From assembly GCA_003500135.1 (NCBI GenBank), contig DNTA01000279.1, positions 1 to 17,001 on the forward strand: a stretch of DNA of 17,001 nt, read 5' to 3'. The stretch is from Cytophagales bacterium (GTDB lineage Bacteria > Bacteroidota > Bacteroidia > Cytophagales > Cyclobacteriaceae). The stretch's first letter is position 1. Each line of letters starts with the position of its first letter. Below, one piece after another: positions 14,727 to 17,001 of this stretch. The translations under genes were made by a program, and so were the position numbers. Under the pieces are notes generated by a model. The model saw only the letters and a program-made list of their open reading frames with translations. It did not search any database and had not been told where the DNA came from.

Positions 14727-14743
14727 TTTATATTAAATCTAAA
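14727..14743 (+). promoter_or_regulatory. Imperfect TTTATA-N5-TCTAAA dyad at the receptor transcription start
   Basis: TTTATA (14727-14732), five bases, then TCTAAA (14738-14743). It lies seven bases downstream of the -7 box and nine bases before the ATG. Five of six arm positions pair. Position and sequence parallel the perfect dyad at 14004-14020, suggesting a shared repressor. Confidence 0.45.
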
Positions 14744-14751
14744 TAAAAACA

Positions 14752-16980
14752 ATGACGGTGATCAGGGTTTTAATAGTTTTATTTCTTACAAGCTCTTTTG
14801 AATCTGCGGGTCAAACGGTCCTCCGGATAGTGGATAGCGAAAACGGAAATCCGGTTCCTGACGCTATGGTACAATACGGTTGGCAGTTTGACGGGGTGGC
14901 CGTGTCCGATAATTCGGGAATGGTGAAAATAGTAGGACAAAGAAATAAACTACCTATTCAGATCAGCCATCTTAATTACGAAGTTTATTCAGATACCATT
15001 CATGCCCAGACGGCAGATATTTTTCTGGATCCTCTGGCAAGACAACTGGAAGAAGTTGTAGTGACCGGTCAATATGGCCGGAAGACTTTGAGCAAGTCGG
15101 TTTTTAATATAAGGACAATATCGGCCAAAACAATTGAACAGCAGGGGGCGGGGCAAATTGAAGAAGTTTTACGCAATCAACTTAATATCCAATTCCAACG
15201 CGACAATGCCCTGGGATCATCCGGTATTGCTTTGGGGGGAATGTCGGGACAGAATATAAAAGTACTGATCAATGGCGTTCCTATTGCAGGCAGGTCAGGG
15301 GTGGCCAATGAAATTGATTTGTCTCAAATAGATGTTAATTCAGTGGAGCGCATTGAAATTGTGGATGGGCCAATGGCAGTCGCATATGGAGCTGATGCCC
15401 TTGCAGGTGTGATCAATATCATCACAAAAGATGGAAATTCAAATCAACCGCTGGTACAGCTCGACCTTCAGAGTGAAACGGTAGGCAGGGAATATTCATT
15501 TATTGACCAGGGAATTCATAACTATGGCCTGCGGTTTTCAATTCCTTTGAAGCAGCGCTTTAATTTCGGTGCATACACCAGGATGAATCGTTTCGGGGGC
15601 TGGCAGGGTGAGGCCGAAGGCCGTGAGAGAGCCTGGCACCCTAAGGATCAGTTTTTTTATGGAGGAGCAATGTCATATCACACAGATCAGTTTAAGCTTA
15701 ATTATCAATATAATAAATTGAATGAAACCATTTATAATCCTTCTGATAATATTATCACCCCTTCATTCAGGGATTCCTATGTCATCGAAGAGGAGTATAT
15801 CTCCAAAAGGGACTTCCACCAGTTACATTTCGATTATGATCTGAATAATTGGTTTTGGCAATTTGCTGCTTCTTATACGGACTTCCAACGAAGAACCAGG
15901 GAGTTTAGTACAAACATGGTTACCAATTCTGAAACCGACATTGCTTCAGGTGCAGACACAGTGTCATATCAAAGTTTTTTTGGAAGAAATACGGCCTCAT
16001 TCAGTGGCTTTAAAGATCTTACTATTCAATTGGGTGCAGATGTAAACTACGAAGTAGCGGATGGTTCAAGGTTACAGGATGGTACACAACCTCAATGGAA
16101 TGTCGGTTTGTTCGCGGGAACGGAATGGGAGCTCAATGATCGTTTACTACTTCGTCCGGGCATCCGTTTTACCTATAACCCTGTATTCAACACAGTACCA
16201 ACCCCTGCTTTTAATGCGAGGTACCAATTGAAGCAAACAACATTCAGATTAGGCTGGGGCATGGGCTACCGTGCACCATCACCTCGTGAGTTATATCATG
16301 AATTCATAGATTCCAACCACAACATAATAGGAAACGAAAAACTAACACCTGAATACAGCCAGAATGTAAATTTTCAGATTACCCAAAATATATATGATAA
16401 ACTATCGTTGGAAGGTCGCTTTTTTTACAATACCATTCGCGACAGAATTGGTCTAGTGCAAAGACAGTCTGGTACAAATCCGGGCTTTACCTATGCCAAT
16501 ATCCGGGATTGGACGAACCATGGTTTGAACCTGGAAACCTCTTTTGATCATAACAACTGGAGTTCAACCGTTGGCTTTTCATACATAGGGATCGCACAAA
16601 ACTTAGAAACTGATAATGCAGAGGTTCCGGAATATGTTTATTCTCCTGAACTCATTGCCCGAATGAACTGGTCACCGGGGTCCAACAGCTTTTCTGTTTT
16701 TTACAAATACACCGGGCCCAATCAACAATATCGAATAAATGACGAAGGAGAGGCAGTTTTAGGTGGAATAGAAGGATTCCACTGGATGGATATCACATGG
16801 CAACGGCACTGGACGAGCTTTTTAAGCAGCACAATTGGCATTAAGAATGTATTTGATGTGACGGCTCTTAATAACAGCGGTGGTACCGGTGGTGTGCATG
16901 GTGGGGGGGATACCCTGGTCCAGGGATACGGCACTTCGGTTTTTGCAAAAATTCAACTGAAATTCATTAACCATAAATAA
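14752..16980 (+). CDS. TonB-dependent receptor with YRAP box, likely heme or iron-chelate uptake
   Basis: The 742-residue receptor has a signal peptide (cut near SAGQ, residues 18-21), a short carboxypeptidase-regulatory-like domain (about 22-96), a TonB box (LEEVVVTGQY, 99-108), a plug (about 113-227; VLINGVPIAGR, ERIEIVDGPMAVAYGADALAG) and a barrel. GYRAPSPRELYHEFIDSNHN (505-524) followed by NEKL (528-531) resembles the YRAP...NPxL signature of heme receptors, and here histidines 516 and 523 lie between the two motifs. The glycine-rich loop GGTGGVHGGGD (710-720) near the C-terminus is a feature I associate with Bacteroidota receptors encoded beside HmuY-like heme-binding lipoproteins. The gene has its own promoter and dyad, and ends 21 bp before the window edge. 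Confidence 0.85.
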   Translation: MTVIRVLIVLFLTSSFESAGQTVLRIVDSENGNPVPDAMVQYGWQFDGVAVSDNSGMVKIVGQRNKLPIQISHLNYEVYSDTIHAQTADIFLDPLARQLEEVVVTGQYGRKTLSKSVFNIRTISAKTIEQQGAGQIEEVLRNQLNIQFQRDNALGSSGIALGGMSGQNIKVLINGVPIAGRSGVANEIDLSQIDVNSVERIEIVDGPMAVAYGADALAGVINIITKDGNSNQPLVQLDLQSETVGREYSFIDQGIHNYGLRFSIPLKQRFNFGAYTRMNRFGGWQGEAEGRERAWHPKDQFFYGGAMSYHTDQFKLNYQYNKLNETIYNPSDNIITPSFRDSYVIEEEYISKRDFHQLHFDYDLNNWFWQFAASYTDFQRRTREFSTNMVTNSETDIASGADTVSYQSFFGRNTASFSGFKDLTIQLGADVNYEVADGSRLQDGTQPQWNVGLFAGTEWELNDRLLLRPGIRFTYNPVFNTVPTPAFNARYQLKQTTFRLGWGMGYRAPSPRELYHEFIDSNHNIIGNEKLTPEYSQNVNFQITQNIYDKLSLEGRFFYNTIRDRIGLVQRQSGTNPGFTYANIRDWTNHGLNLETSFDHNNWSSTVGFSYIGIAQNLETDNAEVPEYVYSPELIARMNWSPGSNSFSVFYKYTGPNQQYRINDEGEAVLGGIEGFHWMDITWQRHWTSFLSSTIGIKNVFDVTALNNSGGTGGVHGGGDTLVQGYGTSVFAKIQLKFINHK

Positions 16981-17001
16981 ATGTAACCCACTGGTAAACT
17001 G

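Noticed and set aside
13780..14743. Classical Fur box
   Set aside because: The dyads are TTTAGA...TCTAAA and do not match the GATAATGATAATCATTATC pattern; DtxR-like layout fits better.
8317..16980. Polysaccharide utilisation locus
   Set aside because: Three TonB receptors are present, but no SusD-like lipoprotein, glycoside hydrolase or sulfatase is seen, and the receptors resemble heme/metal types rather than SusC.

Overview
The window looks like chromosomal DNA from a member of the Bacteroidota. Three observations support this. There are TonB-dependent receptors with an N-terminal carboxypeptidase-regulatory-like domain. The lipoproteins carry acidic residues right after the lipid-modified cysteine. 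Three promoters fit the Bacteroidota pattern TTG-N19/20-TAnnTTTG, and leaders have no clear Shine-Dalgarno sequence. The species cannot be named from the sequence. No tRNA, rRNA, transposase, phage gene or CRISPR array was seen.

Positions 1-5292 (all minus strand) encode exported proteins of mostly unknown function. In transcription order these are a possible 32-residue peptide, a 459-residue lipoprotein, two proteins of about 230 residues that look like small outer-membrane barrels, a 651-residue lipoprotein with a gluzincin-type zinc site, and the start of another probable lipoprotein. A 13-bp hairpin after the 459-residue lipoprotein gene probably splits this group into two transcripts.

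Positions 5293-5979 hold no convincing gene but contain several dyads, including a perfect 22-bp palindrome. Positions 5980-7449 (minus) encode a five-helix membrane protein with what look like two ExbD/TolR-type periplasmic domains in tandem. Divergent from it is an NAD(P)-binding atypical SDR protein (7539-8264). A strong hairpin then separates that gene from the convergent receptor gene.

Positions 8317-16980 form the recognisable functional unit, a metal or heme uptake locus. On the minus strand lie a TonB receptor with a CxxC in its plug, a small one-helix membrane protein, and a heme/hemoglobin-type TonB receptor. On the plus strand lie a NarL/LuxR-type response regulator and a third TonB receptor with a YRAP box. 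Both receptor genes that flank the regulator, and the regulator itself, have well-formed promoters. All of these promoters carry a TTAGA...TCTAA-type dyad. The closest dyad has DtxR-family spacing, so one regulator, either an iron- or manganese-sensing DtxR-like protein or the encoded response regulator, may control the divergent unit. Substrates are inferred and not proven.
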